Below are positions 61,047 to 64,000 of a DNA stretch of 64,000 bases, one piece after another. The stretch's first letter is position 1, and each line of letters opens with the position of its first letter. Origin of the DNA: Gloeothece verrucosa PCC 7822 (GTDB lineage Bacteria > Cyanobacteriota > Cyanobacteriia > Cyanobacteriales > Microcystaceae); NCBI RefSeq assembly GCF_000147335.1, contig NC_014501.1:4170001-4234000 (forward strand), written 5' to 3'. Below the pieces are notes generated by a model. It made no database searches and was not told where the DNA came from. It worked only from the letters and a program-made list of their open reading frames with translations. The position numbers were made by a program, and so were the translations under genes.

Positions 61047-62180
61047 CTAAGCCGCGTTAGACAAAGACCCAGAAAAAGCCACACTTTGATAATAAGCTTG
61101 TAATTGACGAGTAGCGGCGGACCATCCCCAACGTTCGGCTTCTAAGCGGGCATTTTGGCGTAATCTTTCTCGTTCTTCTTTAGCATCAAATAGCCGTAGT
61201 GTCGCTGTAACTGCGCCATCGGGGTCATTCGGTTCAAACAAATAACCATTGACTCCATCCGTAACAATATCTGGAATTCCTCCAGAAGCGGCCGCTACCA
61301 CCGGACATCCGGCGGCCATCGCTTCTAATAACACTAAACCTAACGTCTCGGTACGAGAAGGGAAAATAAAGGCATCAGCAGAGGCAAAGGCCGAAGCCAA
61401 TTCTAACCCCTGTAGATAGCCGATAAAATGCGTATTGGTGCCTGCAAAATGAGTTTCTAAGGCTTCTCGATGAGGTCCATTCCCCACAATGGCTAAATGG
61501 GCCTGCGGCATGGCTTCTAGGACGGGTTTAATTTGATCGATTTGTTTTTCGGCAGAAACTCTTCCCACATAGAGTAAGAGGGGACTATCTGGGTTTCCTC
61601 CTGATAAGCGAGACCGCATACTATGAGAGGCTAAATGGGGTTGAAACATTTCTGTATCGACTCCTCTTTGCCATAAGTCTACTCTTTCGATGCCATGACT
61701 GATGAGTTCATCTACCATAGCGCTAGAGGTACAGAGATTTAATTGTGCTTGATTATGGGCTAATTTGAGTAACTCCCATAATAAGCCTTCTAAAGACCCT
61801 AAGCCATAATGTTGAAGATACTGGGGTAAATGGGTATGGTAAGAGGCCACTAGAGGAATGTTTAAAACTTTTGCATAATAAATTCCGCCGACACCCAATA
61901 CAGCCGGGTTAACCACATGAATTAAATCAGGTTTAAATTTTTCTATTGCCCATCTCAATGTCGGTCTAGGAAGGGCTAATTTTAATTCTGGATATAAGGG
62001 AAGCGGCATACCCGAAACCCCATGAATTTTTGCGCCTTTGTATTCTTTGAGTCCACCTTCAGGACAAACCACTAACACTTGATCGCCGTTGCGTTGTAAA
62101 TGTTCTACTGTATGACGTAAGCGGGTAACAATTCCATCTATTTTCGGTAAAAAGGTTTCTGTAAAAAGGGCAATTCTCAT
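61047..62180 (-). CDS. sqdX: Sulfoquinovosyltransferase
   Basis: 377 residues, GT4-type glycosyltransferase. N-terminus MRIALFTETFLPKIDGIVTRL is typical of SqdX, then ASYHTHLPQYLQHYGLG, VGRVSAEKQID at the start of the donor-binding half, and FPSRTETLGLVLLEAMAAGCPVVA for the nucleotide sugar. It transfers sulfoquinovose from UDP-sulfoquinovose to diacylglycerol, giving sulfolipid of thylakoid membranes. The matching donor gene sqdB lies upstream, which raises the confidence. ATG at 62178-62180. Confidence 0.9.
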   Translation of the reverse strand: MRIALFTETFLPKIDGIVTRLRHTVEHLQRNGDQVLVVCPEGGLKEYKGAKIHGVSGMPLPLYPELKLALPRPTLRWAIEKFKPDLIHVVNPAVLGVGGIYYAKVLNIPLVASYHTHLPQYLQHYGLGSLEGLLWELLKLAHNQAQLNLCTSSAMVDELISHGIERVDLWQRGVDTEMFQPHLASHSMRSRLSGGNPDSPLLLYVGRVSAEKQIDQIKPVLEAMPQAHLAIVGNGPHREALETHFAGTNTHFIGYLQGLELASAFASADAFIFPSRTETLGLVLLEAMAAGCPVVAAASGGIPDIVTDGVNGYLFEPNDPDGAVTATLRLFDAKEERERLRQNARLEAERWGWSAATRQLQAYYQSVAFSGSLSNAA

Positions 62181-62185
62181 AACAA

Positions 62186-62559
62186 TTAAGAAATTGATAA
62201 ACCTAATTTTTTAGCCGTCTCTAAATGACTGACCGGATAAATTTTCTCACAAGGGGTTAACAACTGCATCCAGTCATTTTTCTCCACCGAGGAGTATTGT
62301 TGTTTGACAAAATCTGAGATATCCTCTATATGGACAATCCAGTCTTTTGAATAATGGAATAATACTTCATCCAACTCATTCTATTTAAGCTGAATTGTCC
62401 ACCGAAATAACCATGAGTGGCAGCAAAGTTTCCTATTTCAGGACGATAGGCCTGATCAACCACCACAGATTTATCGTCAAACTGTGCTAAGATTTGACGA
62501 CCCTCTCTCGGCCATTGTTTGACTTCTGTTAAATAGGGTTCTACTGCCAACCTCACCAC
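62186..62559 (-). pseudogene. DUF4291-like gene, frameshifted and internally deleted
   Basis: Two frames. The upstream one (62326-62559, GTG start) reads ILAQFDDKSVVVDQAYRPEIG, then AATHGYFGGQFSLNRMSW, the beginning of DUF4291. The second one (62186-62374) reads DWIVHIEDISDFVKQQ and LLTPCEKIYPVSHLETAKKL, which fits the DUF4291 C-terminus. They meet out of frame at the RMSW motif, and the central 60-70 residues known from the family are lacking. So a deletion removed the centre and shifted the frame. It sits 10 bp after sqdB and 5 bp before sqdX. Confidence 0.7.
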
Positions 62560-62569
62560 ATTTCACTGA

Positions 62570-63739
<1,170 letters not shown>

Positions 63740-63911
63740 TTATTGTTTAATCTTCCGGTTAATGTACCAGGTATTGGTACCCTTTAGACCATTTAATCTT
63801 AATTCTATAGATCTGATGGGAAACCCGATCATTCTGTAGACTTATTTGTTAATTAACTTTTAATTTCTTTATAATCCCTTTTTTAAGAACAAAGGTTATC
63901 GGAGGAATCAT

Positions 63912-64000
63912 CTATTTGATCCCCCAAGAAGCCGCCACTATACATCCCCATCCGACTAAAAAGGCGATGCCTCCTAGAGGTGTAATGGCTCCTAACCATT
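63912..64000 (-). CDS. DUF423 family membrane protein, C-terminal end
   Basis: Only the last 29 codons are in the window; the gene begins beyond the right edge. The translation WLGAITPLGGIAFLVGWGC followed by IVAASWGIK-stop matches the end of DUF423 proteins (small, four-helix inner-membrane proteins of unknown function). The ITPLGG motif and the following helix support the call. Confidence 0.75.
   Translation of the reverse strand, partial: WLGAITPLGGIAFLVGWGCIVAASWGIK

Overview
This AT-rich window comes from a cyanobacterium. It carries psbV (photosystem II cytochrome c-550), the sulfolipid genes sqdB and sqdX, siroheme genes, a cyanoexosortase B pair, an AAA-like/CHASE2 protein, a KGK-domain protein and repeats of a cyanobacterial type. 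The long, repeat-bearing intergenic spacers and gene repertoire recall large-genome unicellular strains of the Cyanothece/Gloeothece type, but that genus-level guess is inference. I saw no rRNA, tRNA, CRISPR array, transposase or phage gene.

Left part (1-7400), mostly minus strand: a truncated bifunctional-nuclease-family gene, the methionine-salvage pair mtnX-mtnB, an N-acetylglucosamine-kinase-like gene, a scar where a 3'-truncated PqqD-like gene meets a 5'-truncated PLP ammonia-lyase, a phosphodiester-glycosidase protein and a DUF1254 protein. At 7990-12890 (plus) lies a compact three-gene operon that I consider one of the most unusual parts of the window: an outer-membrane beta-barrel interrupted by about 360 residues of coiled coil built on exact 21-residue repeats, an orphan lipoprotein solute-binding protein, and an MscS-type channel.

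Centre-left (13100-32700): a minus-strand glycan-modification cluster (GT39-like membrane protein, FkbM methyltransferase, a second methyltransferase, a methyltransferase-glycosyltransferase fusion). Next is a four-repeat membrane protein whose start codon overlaps that of a divergent short-chain dehydrogenase. A sucC-sucD-like pair follows whose alpha subunit lacks the catalytic histidine, then an aldo/keto reductase, a lone DppC permease and a DegT aminotransferase. The exopolysaccharide/sorting block comes next: cyanoexosortase B, its partner protein, a Wza-like export protein and a Wzc/GumC-like protein.

Centre-right (32700-52900): psbV with a clear terminator; the cobA-sirB siroheme genes behind a frameshifted gene; an AAA-like/CHASE2 receptor; a lone DppB permease; a GAF protein; and three tandem FHA-GGDEF-EAL proteins that lose PAS domains step by step (two, one, none). 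A stress-domain protein, a DUF6159-like membrane protein, a UPF0104 protein, a MerA-like flavoprotein and a half-size EamA transporter follow.

Right part (52900-64000): a DhaM-HPr-Enzyme I fusion, a small exported protein, a bacterial dynamin-like GTPase, a KGK-domain protein with a duplicated tail plus palindromic repeat, an HNH nuclease, an AAA ATPase, then sqdX and sqdB separated by a decayed DUF4291 gene, and the 3' end of a DUF423 gene. At four genes a heptad repeat of the TTAGTCA type begins at or directly next to the stop codon, always in coding-strand orientation.
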